Assembly: GCA_963693305.1 (NCBI GenBank)
Contig: OY855908.1
Location: 33,905,305-33,969,304, forward strand
From: Meandrina meandrites
Taxonomy: Eukaryota; Cnidaria; Anthozoa; Scleractinia; Meandrinidae
Length of the DNA stretch: 64,000 bases
Direction of reading: 5' to 3'
The position numbers and the translations under genes were made by a program. Shown here piece after piece: positions 33,223 through 43,850 of the stretch. The notes under the pieces were generated by a model that saw only the letters and a list, made by a program, of their open reading frames with translations, made no database searches and had not been told where the DNA came from. Each line of letters opens with the position of its first letter. The stretch's first letter is position 1.

Positions 33223-34562
33223 CTACGTGCTGGAAATGAGCGCAATGTCATCGGCATAGTCTAGGTCTTCAAGCTGCCTCATCATCTTCCATCGAATCCC
33301 TGTATTACCTTGCTCTGTAGTCCTACACATAATCCAATCTACCACCAACAGGAAAAGAAATCCCGACATCACACAACCCTGCTTCACACCTGCTTTCACG
33401 TCAAACCAATTAGACTGGCCCGCCCCATCGATCACTGCGCACTTGGTGTTGCTGTAAAACAATTTGACCATTCTTATGAATTTTGATGGTATTCCATAAG
33501 ACTGCATTATCCTCCACAGTGTTTCGCGGTGGACACTATCAAATGCTCTCTCGTAGTCTACAAAACAGGTATACAGACTTGCATTCCATTCCAACAATTG
33601 TTCGATGACATTTCGGAGCACAAAGATGTGTTCAGTCGTGCTTCGCCCACTTCTGAAACCTGCCTGTTCTTCTCTTAGTATTCCATCCACTGCATCGTGC
33701 AGTCTGGTGATAATTACTCTTCCCATAACTTTCGCTGGTACAGATAACAACGTTATTCCACGCCAGTTGCCACAGTCAGTAAGATCCCCCTTTTTGGGAA
33801 GCTCAACGATCAGACCACAATTCCAGTCCTCCGGGATTTCTTCTAACTCCCACACCGTTCGAAATAGGTCTTCTAGCACGCACGCAGTTGTCTCCATGTC
33901 AGCCTTCAGTAGCTCTGTTGTGATTGGATCCATTCCAGCTGCCTTACCATTCTTCATGTTCTTCAGAGCCTGCTTTATTTCCTGTCGGGTGATACATTCG
34001 TCGCTGACATCTATTTCGTTTAGTTGCCTATCGTCGACAACTGCGGGGGCTACCGGCTCAGGCCTGTTCAGGACATTGTCGAAATGTTCTTGCCACCTCT
34101 GTCTGATCTCCTCTTCTGTTGTTAATAGCTTTCCATCCTGGTCTTTCACCATATTCATTCTTCGTGGTCTGTCGTGGCATAACGTCTTCGTTACCTCATA
34201 CACCTCTTTTAGGTTGCCACTCCTTGCAGCATCCTCGGCTTCCCTTGCAAGCGCATTTGCCCATTCCCTCTTGTCTGCTCTCAAGCTTCTCTTTACTACC
34301 TTGTTCTTCTCATTGTATTCTATTCTCCTTCTTTCTCTTATCCTTTCTGATCTTGTTTCTTCCATCTTCTTCTTCAGTTTCCTTCTTTCGTCAATGTTGC
34401 TCCAATTTGTTGCACTTATCCAAGTCTTGCCCTTTCTTTGTCTTTGACCAAGAACCGACTTTGCCCTGTAGGCCTTCTTGATGTTCGCCCATTTCTCCTC
34501 GACACTTTCAGCACTCTGGGTGTCATCATTTCCTGTTTCATCTGGCTCAGTTTCTGCTAAAT
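33223..34562 (-). CDS. LINE reverse transcriptase domain
   Basis: The frame is open from about 34562. Motifs in order are WRGITLLSVPAKV, EEQAGFRSGRSTTEHIF, CFVDYERAFDSVHR (motif A aspartate), VKAGVKQGCVMSGFLF (motif B) and DYADDIALIS (motif C, catalytic YADD). All are conserved. A TAG at 33223-33225 interrupts the frame immediately after ISST. The same frame then continues with TQAQTKLERLG into the C-terminal part, so the element is recent but probably inactive. It copies the element's RNA at the integration site. Confidence 0.9.
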
Positions 34563-35500
34563 CTGTTCTTAAGCTCTAAGACAAACCTTTGTTTAATCTC
34601 AGGCACCTTTAGCTTGCTCAGCTCATATTTCCGTGCAGTAATTTCGCCTTGCTTTCTAACCACCCCACTTAGCTTTAATCGAATAGTTCCAATGACCAAG
34701 TTGTGATCACTTTTAATTCCTACGTCAGCTCCTCTGAAAGCCCTGGTGTCCTGTACCGATCTCTTAAATATTCCATTAACAGCTATATGGTCGATTTGAT
34801 TCCTTGTTCTTCCATCTGGAGAGGTCCAAGTGTACTTATGGATGTCTTTGTGGGGGAACATGGTCGTTGTGATGGCCATGTTGTTGGCCGCACAGAACTC
34901 TATGAACCTCTCACCATTATCAGATCTGTCGTTTCCTAAACCGTGCTTACCAACCACTCCATTTTCGCCCTCCATTTGGTGCCCTAACTTTGCATTCCAG
35001 TCGCCCATAGTAATTATGATGTCATGTCGAGGTATCCTGTCATACACCTGTTGCAGTAGTTCATAGAACCTGTCTTTTTCGTCGGTGTCAGCGTCATTGG
35101 TCGGTGCATAGACTTGAATAATAGTTGTTTTTATGTGCTTGGAGTTGAACCTAGCTGTTATTATTCTATCGCTCACAGGGTTCCAGCTCTCCAGGGCCCT
35201 AAATGCCTCCTTGCTCATTAGAATGGCCATACCACTTTGGTGTTGGTTGTCGTTTCTGCCGGCGAATATTATATTCTCTCCTGTTTGTGTCCTAACCTGC
35301 CCAGACCCTCTCCATCGACACTCACTGATCCCTAGGATCTCCACCTTGTACTTTGCCATCTCTCTGCAAACCTGAGCAGTCTTTCCGGTGCTGTACATAG
35401 TACGCACGTTCCAACATCCCACTCTCACTGTCTTCTTAGGGTGAGTCAACGCCCTCCTCCGCATGCAAGTTTCCTTTCGGCTTTCACCTGCATTCCTCAT
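34547..35500 (-). CDS. LINE AP-like endonuclease domain
   Basis: ATG at 35500 opens a 317-codon frame. GCWNVRTMYSTGKTAQVC near residue 28 is the N-terminal exonuclease-endonuclease-phosphatase motif. ISECRWRGSG carries the metal-binding glutamate, MGDWNAKLG the catalytic Asp-Asn pair, and SDHNLVIGTI the terminal Asp-His pair. All expected catalytic residues appear intact. The frame is cut off by a shift near 34563. Beyond it the reverse-transcriptase frame resumes without a gap (AETEPDETGN onward), so one ORF was originally continuous. The protein nicks target DNA for target-primed reverse transcription. Confidence 0.88.
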   Translation of the reverse strand: MRNAGESRKETCMRRRALTHPKKTVRVGCWNVRTMYSTGKTAQVCREMAKYKVEILGISECRWRGSGQVRTQTGENIIFAGRNDNQHQSGMAILMSKEAFRALESWNPVSDRIITARFNSKHIKTTIIQVYAPTNDADTDEKDRFYELLQQVYDRIPRHDIIITMGDWNAKLGHQMEGENGVVGKHGLGNDRSDNGERFIEFCAANNMAITTTMFPHKDIHKYTWTSPDGRTRNQIDHIAVNGIFKRSVQDTRAFRGADVGIKSDHNLVIGTIRLKLSGVVRKQGEITARKYELSKLKVPEIKQRFVLELKNRFSRN

Positions 35501-35938
35501 ACTGCTGTCGATCAGGATGATGGAGTCGTCTCCCGTAAGACAGCAGGCCGCTGAACTCGCTCCTTGGTAGTTATCGGTACACTCAAAAGAGTGGCCTTGA
35601 CATCAATTTCCGGTTTCCGTAATCATCTTGTTTTTACGGGATGGGGTGATTGGCCCCATGCCCAACCCCCATCCTGGAGGGCCAGGGTTTTCTGTCAGGG
35701 TGTCCTTCCCTTAGCCACAATATCCCGTTATTTGAAAGGCGCCGGATACCCGCCTTTTGCCGTTGTCGCTCAGCTGCAGTACAACTGCATTACCAGGGTT
35801 ATGACGAGGACATGCGACAGCCGACTTGGTGGCAGAGCCTATGACACGGTGGGCATTTCCCGGCATTTACGAAGTACACCTGGTGGCCCCAGTGCACTCC
35901 ACCAGGGCCCCTTACCACCCTTCAACCCCATTAGTATA
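35501..35938 (-). mobile_element. LINE 5' untranslated region
   Basis: About 440 bases of GC-richer sequence lie upstream of the endonuclease ATG, with short overlapping frames but no recognisable product. It probably contains the internal promoter. The boundary at about 35938 is set by the point at which copy B homology resumes. Confidence 0.6.
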
Positions 35939-37012
35939 GTATGCGAGGGATAAAATAAGGTACTCTACCGAAAACTAAAAGCAATCAAAACTGTGCATGA
36001 TTCTGATAGCTCTTGGAAGAGGTTCAGTATTTGGTGAATAATTTGGCGTGATGCGGCGAGGTTTCAATATTGCTAATGAAACATTTTGATCGCGAAGTGC
36101 ACGCCTCAACGCTTGCTTAATTATTTCGATTATTTTGATTCAAAAAACTCACATTACACGAGCTCAGTTCCGACTTCTTCTTAGACTATAGATCAGGTGA
36201 AAGTGTGGTGACAACTGAGAGTGACCGTAATTTTGCAGTCGCAGTTACAACCAACTGGAAATATGATAGGCAAACGATGGCTCAAAAACAGATTTGTTTC
36301 TGAACACCAGAATTTTCACACTTTCTAAGTCCCCTTTGCTAATGTAATCAATAAAACTTCAACATTCTGCTATAGAAAATTTAACTCGACCAGTAATAAT
36401 CAGCCTTATTATTACCATCTAGGAGTAATCGTAGATTATGCAGTACGTTTGACATGCTCGCCATTGAAGAACAACGTGCTACTTGAAACTTGCCTTGCAC
36501 GAACTGAACTGTTCAGAGCAAATTTTCACAATAGGTCATCTTAGATTAACACGTTCACACACAGGGAGCAGATGAGCCAAATTCGACCGTTCTAAATACA
36601 GTGTAAATATTAAAGGGGTCCAAAATAGGTTTGGCGGGATGCGGGATGGAGTTTAAAATTAAGGCGGGATGCGGGAAATGAAAAATTTTAGTCGTGGGAT
36701 ACGGGATGAAATTGTTTTGGCGGGACTGGGATGTATTACTTTTTGTAGGCGGGATGTGGGATGTTGTGAAATTTAAGGCGGGATGAAATATCAAACACGT
36801 CAAAAACAGGAAGTAAACCCGACCTCGGTTAACACGATCTTTGTTGATAGATAAACGTTTCTTCGGTGACTATTGTGTTTCTACCAAAATAAATAGTTTT
36901 AATTTCTCGGCCAATTAAAAAACAACGTGACTAACTTAGTTTTACAGAGCAGGGGTTTTTCAGGCACTTTAATATACGTAGTTAAAACGGTTTTAATTCC
37001 TCTACTGATTAA

Positions 37013-37376
37013 AAGGGCTTTGTCACGAATTTTAACAGATTTTTGAACAGCCATAATTTATATTTGTGTTAATAGTCCATTTGTATTAACAATTGCTATG
37101 TTAGAGCACCGAAACTGTTAACAAGCGTCTTCAGCTGCAGATGGCTACGATGGAAATGGATTACAACTTGAAAAGTTTAGCTAAACTTTTCAAGTTGTTT
37201 CCGCGTGTCTACAAAAAAGTGATATTTATAGCCGTAGTTAGATTTCTATCCACATATTAAGGTTATATCTTCCTTTAGGTGTTCAAAGGTAATGATTTTT
37301 ATGGGCTAAGTTGCCTACCACTAATTTCAGAACAGTTTAGACTGAAAATCAGCGAAATCCCCGTGACAGAGCTCCT
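37013..37376. mobile_element. TTAA-flanked MITE, 364 bp, with empty site in copy B
   Basis: Ends AAGGGCTTTGTCACG and GTGACAGAGCTCCT are imperfect inverted repeats. TTAA lies at 37009-37012 and 37377-37380. Copy B at 45168-45171 has a single TTAA with flanks matching both sides. Related in its ends to the element at 60525-60909. No coding capacity. Confidence 0.85.
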
Positions 37377-38171
37377 TTAAAACTGAACAACTTGACTCTA
37401 AACTTAATAAACAGATCAGGAGTTTCTCGCGCATTTTGGAAAAGCAAATAAAACGAGTTTAATTTGTTGACAGAATAAAAAGCGATGTGACTAACTTAGT
37501 ACACATGTCAAGTTCATGTGACCAACCTAGCTACATGCACACAAATTAAAAACAAACGTGATTCTGAAGTTATTACACAGAGCAGGAGTTTCTCGTGCAT
37601 TTCTAAAGAGCCGATAAAACTAGTTTAATTTGTCGAAAATGTTCACCAAACTAAGTACACAAGAGCAGGAGTTTCTCGAGCATCAACAAATTTGATATTT
37701 TCATTTTTAAAATAAACTGTTCTCCCCAAACAAATCATTTATACTTCGAGGGTTGTGTAATACAAAAAATACCTGTGCTGGCGTTCATCTTCTGCGGTTT
37801 TTCAAAGGTGGGTTTGCATCTCGCTCGGCTGGAATGACAACTGAGCTAATTTGTTGTATATGCTTATACTTTGCTAATCAGAACGTAGTATGTTAGTTGG
37901 TTGCCAGATATAGCAGCTATATGCCCGTTCTTACTAACATAATTACGATATATATTTATAATGCAAAGCCTCTCTAAAGCTCTTTTCATAAGCGTGAATA
38001 TAATATGGCAACTATATGTATTTTTAACCGTTTCTGGTCATTTCGAAAGCAACCTAGCCTGCGAACGCAGAGGTATTTCCGGCCGTCGCTTGTCTCCGCC
38101 AAAAAATAACGTCTGCGAAAACCTGAAAACAGCCTTATTTTGTCTAAACAAGCAAGCAACAGTGGACGATG

Positions 38172-38267
38172 ATCCTACTGGTATCACGCATTTTAATCCT
38201 ACTGGTATCACGCATTTTAATCCTACTGGTATCACGCATTTTAATCCTACTGGTATCACGCATTTTA
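38172..38267. repeat. 24-bp minisatellite, four copies
   Basis: ATCCTACTGGTATCACGCAT plus TTTA is repeated four times without change. Because 24 is a multiple of three, the repeat stays open in several frames on both strands, which explains a long apparent open frame here. Confidence 0.92.
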
Positions 38268-38456
38268 ATCAGTTTAAGGCCGTGTCATTGTTTTTACCTT
38301 TTCACCGCTCATTTTTGCCTCTATTTTTCCCCTCGCGTCAACGAATCTACTAGCTATGCAGGCTTACTATGAAATTGCGGTATTTTCCGATTTTTTTTTT
38401 TTGGCGGTATTGCGATATTTGCCGAGTTTTTGCGGTAATGCGGTGTTTAGCAACCC

Positions 38457-39800
38457 CCAATAGCGCTGCGCACTAATGACGTCACAAATTTTGATCCCCC
38501 GGCGAGACTCAGACAAACAAATAGCTCTCCGTTAGATCAATCTACTGGAAATCGGAGTTGACGAGCAATTCGGAGCCATATTAAGCGATTGCTTTCATAA
38601 TATTATGGCCAGTCTGGCTCAGAATTCCAGAGAATACCTTAATTATTCCGCTGAGAAGAGCTGAAAGTCCTAAAACGTAAAGGTTTGTCGGACAGAGCGG
38701 AGGTCTACACATTCCCGCATTTCATTTGCATGTAGGCCCTGCCAAATTAAACTCATAAGAAAAAATATATATTTATACGAGAAACTCAGAACATTCACGC
38801 AGTTCTAAGAACAGAGCTGACCATGGTTCTGAACTAAGCCGCACTAAGCTGTCGTGCCATAAACAAAGAAGCGCTCCCGCTGCCTTGACCCGAGAGGTCA
38901 ATTTTGTTTCACAGTGCCGCGGCAAATATAAGAAACATCGAGCCTGGGCATCTATAGCTGCAGTCTGTTACAATTATGGGAATGAAAACAACTTTATTAA
39001 AATCAAAGTCCTTCAAACTGCAACGGTTTAACTGATTTTATCCTTACGAAGGCGTCTAAGTAACGCAATATTTTCTTGTCTAGAGTACGCCGCCGGTTTC
39101 GGGAAAGGTATGCATACTTTCTGTCCCGAATTCTCCAACTCTTTTAGCGATTCCAGCCATTTTTCTGGATATTTTGAGTCTGTTTTGCACTCACCCCAAC
39201 AGCAGTGTTTGGTGCCCACCATTTCTCTTATTTCTAGAACGATAAACCGAAGAATTGATTAATATTTTCGCTTTTAGATTCACAACCGCGGCTCCCGCTC
39301 ATACATTTGCTTTGTTTTGTCGCAATGTTTGTCTGACTCTGCGCGGGGGGTCTTATTGGGTCTCACGTAGGCTTTTACATTATGCTAGCATTTTTTTCGA
39401 GCATTTTAGTGAGGCAAAAGCATTGAGCATTATTCAAGCATTTTAGTTGCATTTTCCCGGAAACTTAATTTTTTTTCCGAGAAAATGAAAAAACACATTA
39501 ATTTTTTTAGAGACAAAAGTCACAAAAACCTCACCAAAAACTACCCCTTACACAGCTGAGTGGAGACTGAGGACAAGTCAGCGGTTTTACGTTTCAAGAG
39601 TCAAGGCGGCCATGTTTGTTTTCGTCGTGGCTGTTTATTAACGCTGTTTAACACCATCTTAAAAACTTTGAAATTTAAAAAAAAAACATTAAGTGGGAAA
39701 ATGGAGCATTTTGGGAGAGCATTTTAGTGGGGAAACAAAAGCATAATGCTCACGCTGACAAATCTATTTTTTTAAAAGTAATAGTGCGCTTCGCTATTGG
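38457..39800. mobile_element. Inverted-repeat element carrying a THAP-domain exon
   Basis: The ends are CCAATAGCGCTGCGCACTAA and its imperfect inverse (AGTGCGCTTCGCTATTGG at 39783-39800). The related locus at 62770-63456 reads CCCCCAATTGGCC (62925-62937) exactly where this 1.3-kb block sits, so the block is an insertion there or was excised from the other copy. It contains a THAP-type zinc-finger start on the minus strand. Confidence 0.65.
39028..39222 (-). CDS. THAP zinc-finger N-terminal exon (fragment)
   Basis: ATG at 39222 begins MVGTKHCCWGECKTDSKYPE, followed by SLKELENSGQKVCIPFPKP. The N-terminal C-x4-C and the IPFPKP block match the start of THAP domains, C2CH zinc fingers that bind DNA and are widespread in P-element-type transposases. 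The remaining THAP cysteine and histidine are not in this frame. A GTAAGG donor-like site occurs near 39044, so the rest may have been on a lost exon. It lies inside the element at 38457-39800 and is probably a transposase remnant. Confidence 0.6.
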   Translation of the reverse strand: MVGTKHCCWGECKTDSKYPEKWLESLKELENSGQKVCIPFPKPAAYSRQENIALLRRLRKDKIS

Positions 39801-40246
39801 CCAGTCGAGAGGCGTGAGGTTGTTTGAAAGCAGATATGTTTTCTTGACCTCAAATTACTCAAGCAGATTGTACATAAATCAGTGATGGGTTAAACGTGTC
39901 CTAATAACAATCATCGCCTGCGAGTTGACAGGATCAATTTTTTGTTCCATCCGGAGTTCTAATAGCCGGCTGAGGTACATCACATAGTTACACTTCTTAC
40001 ACTGAGGTAAGTATTAAAGTTCAGATTCAAAACTACCACGGTACAATACTTATGTTCTCGTCAAACACCTTGCATCAGGCATTTACCTTACGTGCCAGGG
40101 AGTTGTGTAGACATTTCCTAAACATTTCTCAGCATTTCAGCATGTTTTACTAGCAGGTTTCACAGATGCCTTGCTATAAATGTCGGTCTAAATGTACATC
40201 AGTTCAAACTGACGTCCCGTGACGCCCCACCTCACGCGGTTGTGAA

Positions 40247-40456
40247 TTGAATTTGCATCACGGAAATTACATGGGCTTGTTTAGTGGGCCGGGAGTGGAA
40301 AATAAGTTTCGTATATACAATCTTACTTTAGTTCGTTTCAGACTTGAGTTTATTGAACAAAAGACGAAGATTAATTTTGTCTTGATCGTCCGAAAGCTCG
40401 CACTTCCCATAAGAAAACGTTTGGTCGAAGTCATGGTTAATGAGCTCATCAAATAA
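40247..40456 (+). other. Short open frame shared by copies A and B
   Basis: The frame starting MNLHHGNYMGLFSGPGVENK is preserved almost unchanged at 46434-46637. The antisense frame is preserved equally well, so its survival reflects recent duplication, not clear selection on protein. The segment ends in AATAAA and TTTGCTTTACTTTACT and looks like the 3' part of a repeat. I do not call it a gene. Confidence 0.3.
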
Positions 40457-42514
40457 GCCAACAAAGACAGAGAACGTTTGGATAATCAGAACCCACTAAC
40501 TCCGTTCGTGTGAATGGTAAACAAGCAAAGAATTAAACTAAATGACCGTGGAACGGATAGGCACTGAGCTGACCTAAAGTGAAGGCAAATACGTGTTGAA
40601 CGTGTGGTTACGTGTAGTGTGGTATGTCTCCTTTAAAATCGTTATGTGTCCTTGACTTCCTTTTCGACAGTTTTAAAATGACCTAACATCGCTTCAAAGT
40701 GATACTGCTACCATGTGTTACACTCTCAAAAGACAAATAAAGTGTTTGCTTTACTTTACTATGTTTATTACTATTGTGGAAAATGTTGTGAATTAAGTTG
40801 TTGCTCAGTTCCAGAAAACACCTTATACAAATCCCTTAAGGAGTTCAGTGGTGAAAGGGCTGGTCAGTGAAAATAAAATGCCAAAACACATTTCGTTTGA
40901 GTTATACCGATTGCTTTTCAGTAAACATCCGCAATAACAGAATGCCCATTAAATTGCCTGTTTTCGAAGGTCAACATTTTGTACGTGAAACCTTTTTTTT
41001 TCGTAACTCGCCGCACTAGTTTCTTTAGTCTGTTTCGTTTACCACTCTTAAAATACGTTACTGAAAATCATAACCTTACTTTGGAGAACCACCTTTAAAT
41101 TTATTCTGCTCGATGCTATAGCTCAACAATCTAAGCTGCAAGCTTTTGTCATGATTGTTTACGTTAGCAGGAGCCTTCTGGTGTCAAATGTTATGTCTGT
41201 CGGTCTCTTATGTAGCAATAAAAATGTTATCACTTACTACTTGGTGTGAACTAGTAGGCGGTTTTTGTTATGACATGGCCTGTTTCTCAAGTTGCCTGTA
41301 GAGGCCTTTGAAATATGATACTCCACTGAAAACTTAGAGCAATTTTATGATTTTGATTGTTACGGGAAGAATATAATTTAGGAATAATTTGGCATGATAC
41401 TGGCTAGCTTTTAATCGATATGTAATAACTTGACCGAGGAGAATTAACTTAACTCTTGCTTGTTTCGATTGATCCCGAAAACATCAAAGATTGCTGGGGC
41501 TCATTCTTACTAACTTTCCTTAGCGTTTAATCTAATAAATCGTCGTCCCTTCGTTAACGGCTATGAAAATCTGGCCGGTAAGAGGTAAAAACAATCAAAA
41601 TACGGTTCTGCCGTTATTATCGCTGGTCCAATAAGCTTTCAAGCCAGAAGACTTTTTTTGGATCTAATGAACCCGCCTTTTATGGTTGGTTCCGATCAAA
41701 TTGAGCCATCTGGAGCAAATAATTATTCGTGGTGTTTTCGGTCCCTTTTTAGCTTTTTGCACAATAGCAATGTAAAGTATGTTTACACTGCAATCACTTT
41801 ATTTATTACCTTGAACTTGGCATTGTTGCTTTGATATTCCCTCATAAATTAATATGCTACTTAATTTTGCCGCGGACGTCTTAATTTTCATAGTATGCGA
41901 GGGATAAAATAAGGTACTCTACAGAAAACTAAAAGCAATCAAAACTGTGCATGATTCTGATAGCTCTTGGAAGAGGTTCAGTATTTGGTGAATAATTTGG
42001 CGTGATGCGGCGAGGTTTCAATATTGCTAATGAAACATTTTGATCGCGAAGTGTACACCTCAACGCTTGCTTATTTCGATTATTTTGATTCAAAAAACTC
42101 ACATTACACGAGCTCAGTTCCGACTTTTCTTAGACTATAGATCAGGTGAAAGTGTGGTGACAACTGAGAGTGACCGTAATTTTGCAACTGGAAATATGAT
42201 AGGCCAACGATGGCTCAAAAACAGATTTGTTTCTGAACACCAGAATTTTCACACTTAGGCCCAGTTCAGACGTCGTGCTTCTGCCGTGCCGAACTTAATT
42301 GTAATGGGTTCGACTGTAGCACGGCACAAACACGACTCTGATCCAGACGTCGTGCCAAATTCAGGACTTACTGAAGTCACAGACTCGTTCCCAGTCCCTA
42401 CTTATTTTGTTTTTCAAAGGCGATGAAAGACTGGGGAGAAATGATGTGAAGGTTGCGGGGCAGGCTGGGAAGGGCAAAAGAAAAGTAGGGACTGGGAGAT
42501 ATTAATGTTTTCAA

Positions 42515-42800
42515 GATGGCGGATCTGGAAGTACCGAGTTTTGCAAGAGCAGCGGAAAGGCCATTCCACCAAGCCTTTTAACAGAAAATGTTACCTTGCC
42601 CGCACAGCCAATGCACGAACGAAAACTGCTTTCATTTGCCGGAAGGTTTGGACCACCATTTTCGCACAATTCATGGTCGACCGTCCCCTTTGCGCAGCTT
42701 TGCGATATGTAGAACGAGATGTAGAAGAGGCAAAAGCTCTTTTGCGAGTCAAGCATTCAGCAGAAACTTAAGCGTGGAAAGGCCTCTGAGATGGCTGTAA
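42515..42800 (+). pseudogene. Zinc-finger-like coding fragment in the PIF-like element
   Basis: ATG at 42515 starts MADLEVPSFARAAERPF and meets a TAA at 42579. The same frame then gives LPCPHSQCTNENCFHL and HHFRTIHGR, a C-x4-C ... H-x5-H arrangement like a C2H2 finger, and ends near 42800. The TAA may lie at a splice acceptor (TTTTAACAG). The finger could be the DNA-binding part of an element-encoded or captured protein. Confidence 0.4.
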
Positions 42801-42962
42801 GATTTGAAAGTTTCACTTTTTGAAATACCGATTTTTAATTATCACTTATATATGCTTGTAACAATTTAATAAATAGGCACTTGGTTTTATTGTTGCTTTT
42901 TTGTTGATATTTGCTTAATCTTTTCCATGACATGTATTTAACCCTTTAACTTGTTCCTGAAG

Positions 42963-43104
42963 AAATACAATGGCTACAAGAAATATTAACTTATATTGAT
43001 GCTGAGGCGGCGGCTAAGTTGCTTGCAGCGTATTTGTACCACAAAGGAAGACTCTGTTCCTATGAGAAAGCCAGTCAACCAGATCAGTACTTGTTGAATT
43101 GCAG
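42963..43104 (+). CDS. Possible exon in the PIF-like element, unknown product
   Basis: This 142-nt open stretch lies between an acceptor-like CTGAAG and a donor-like CAG|GTGTAA. It encodes IQWLQEILTYIDAEAAAKLL, then AYLYHKGRLCSYEKASQ and PDQYLLNC. Composition is protein-like and helical. It is on the same strand as the zinc-finger fragment, so both may be exons of one gene. I do not recognise the family. Confidence 0.35.
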
Positions 43105-43442
43105 GTGTAAAAGCCAAAAAATAACATAAAATCTAGTAATGTATTTTGGGCTGCAGAAATTACTCATAACATAAATAAAATATATTTTTAGCTGTAGAAA
43201 TTACTAATAGCATAAACACAATATGTATTTTCTGTTTTATCGTGTGTAATTCCTTGTTTATAATTCAATCATTTATAATAACTTCCTTTTAAGGAAGTTA
43301 TTATAAAATACATGTTGATTTAAATCCAATTGTGCCACATTTAATCTATGAACTAATGGCTCTACATATGTTAATAGTTATATTGTATTTAAATAAAATT
43401 ATGCAATGATATTTCCTAGCTAGGCTGAAAAAGGTATGGTTC

Positions 43443-43850
43443 TCACTCTAGTCCCCAGTGCCTCTCACCACACCCACTTTGATAGAGCATTAACTGAAAG
43501 ATTTCTTGCAAAGAACCCCGGTGTAAACTTAAACCAAAGCTACTAAGCATATTGATGAATTGCTTGCCACTGTCATATGGTATGTACAGTAGCACAAAGA
43601 ACAGCTGAAAATTACTTGGGAACTTCTGGTTTGTCATGATTGCTACTAAGCCTGAAAGTGCATGGTTGCCACATCCCATTTTCATAGCGTGGGTTTTGGT
43701 TTTATTTCGATCTTTCTCAGGGAAGGATAGGAAGGTTTCCAGAATTTCATTGATGAGCAGGCTTTTCTCTTCCAGTTGCTGCACCATGTCTTTAAATATT
43801 GTTGGTGGAATTACTTCACTGCCATTCATTTCAATTATTTTTCTATTCAC
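43443..43850 (-). CDS. Hypothetical protein fragment in the PIF-like element
   Basis: ATG at 43850 opens a 135-codon frame on the opposite strand to the fragments at 42.5-43.1 kb. The first 105 residues or so look like real protein: IFKDMVQQLEEKSLLINEI, FLSFPEKDRNKTKTHAMKM, SNFQLFFVLLYIPYDSGKQF and INMLSSFGLSLHRGS. The tail (LMLYQSGCGERHWGLE) looks like read-through of an exon end. It might be an exon of a captured or element-borne gene. Family unknown. Confidence 0.35.
   Translation of the reverse strand: MNRKIIEMNGSEVIPPTIFKDMVQQLEEKSLLINEILETFLSFPEKDRNKTKTHAMKMGCGNHALSGLVAIMTNQKFPSNFQLFFVLLYIPYDSGKQFINMLSSFGLSLHRGSLQEIFQLMLYQSGCGERHWGLE

Larger units (their letters stand above)
32461..35938 (-). 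mobile_element. RTE-like non-LTR retrotransposon (LINE), nearly full length
   Basis: On the minus strand the element has a 5' untranslated region (35501-35938), an AP-type endonuclease, a reverse transcriptase and a C-terminal region, with the stop codon at the very 3' end (32461). The coding frame has one frameshift near 34563 and one in-frame stop at 33223. It lies at the outer end of the right palindrome arm. Its 5' junction (AGTATGCGAGGG at 35942) continues directly into sequence that in copy B follows the palindrome spacer. RTE-like clade is inferred from overall motifs and similarity to proteins often named craniofacial development protein 2-like. Confidence 0.88.
26917..40757. repeat. 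Large repeat unit, copy A (with insertions)
   Basis: The sequence beginning ATGTTTATTACTATTG is repeated at 40758, directly after the end of this copy (TTTGCTTTACTTTACT). The shared core comprises 26917-28002, 35939-36330, 36331-38010 and 39972-40757. By eye mismatch to copy B is about 5 percent over a 180-base test stretch. Extra material in A is the palindrome plus LINE (28003-35938), a 364-bp MITE and the block 38011-39971. Confidence 0.85.

Noticed and set aside
32474..35375. Plus-strand frames across the LINE, including one of 280 codons
   Set aside because: They are antisense shadows of the reverse transcriptase and endonuclease frames.
37961..38353. 130-codon frame with PTGITHFN repeats as a repeat protein
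   Set aside because: The repeat is a 24-bp minisatellite open on both strands; the flanks are repeat copy A sequence.
40247..40464. Conserved small protein shared with 46434-46637
   Set aside because: Both strands are equally conserved, as expected from recent duplication; the third copy is truncated inside the frame.
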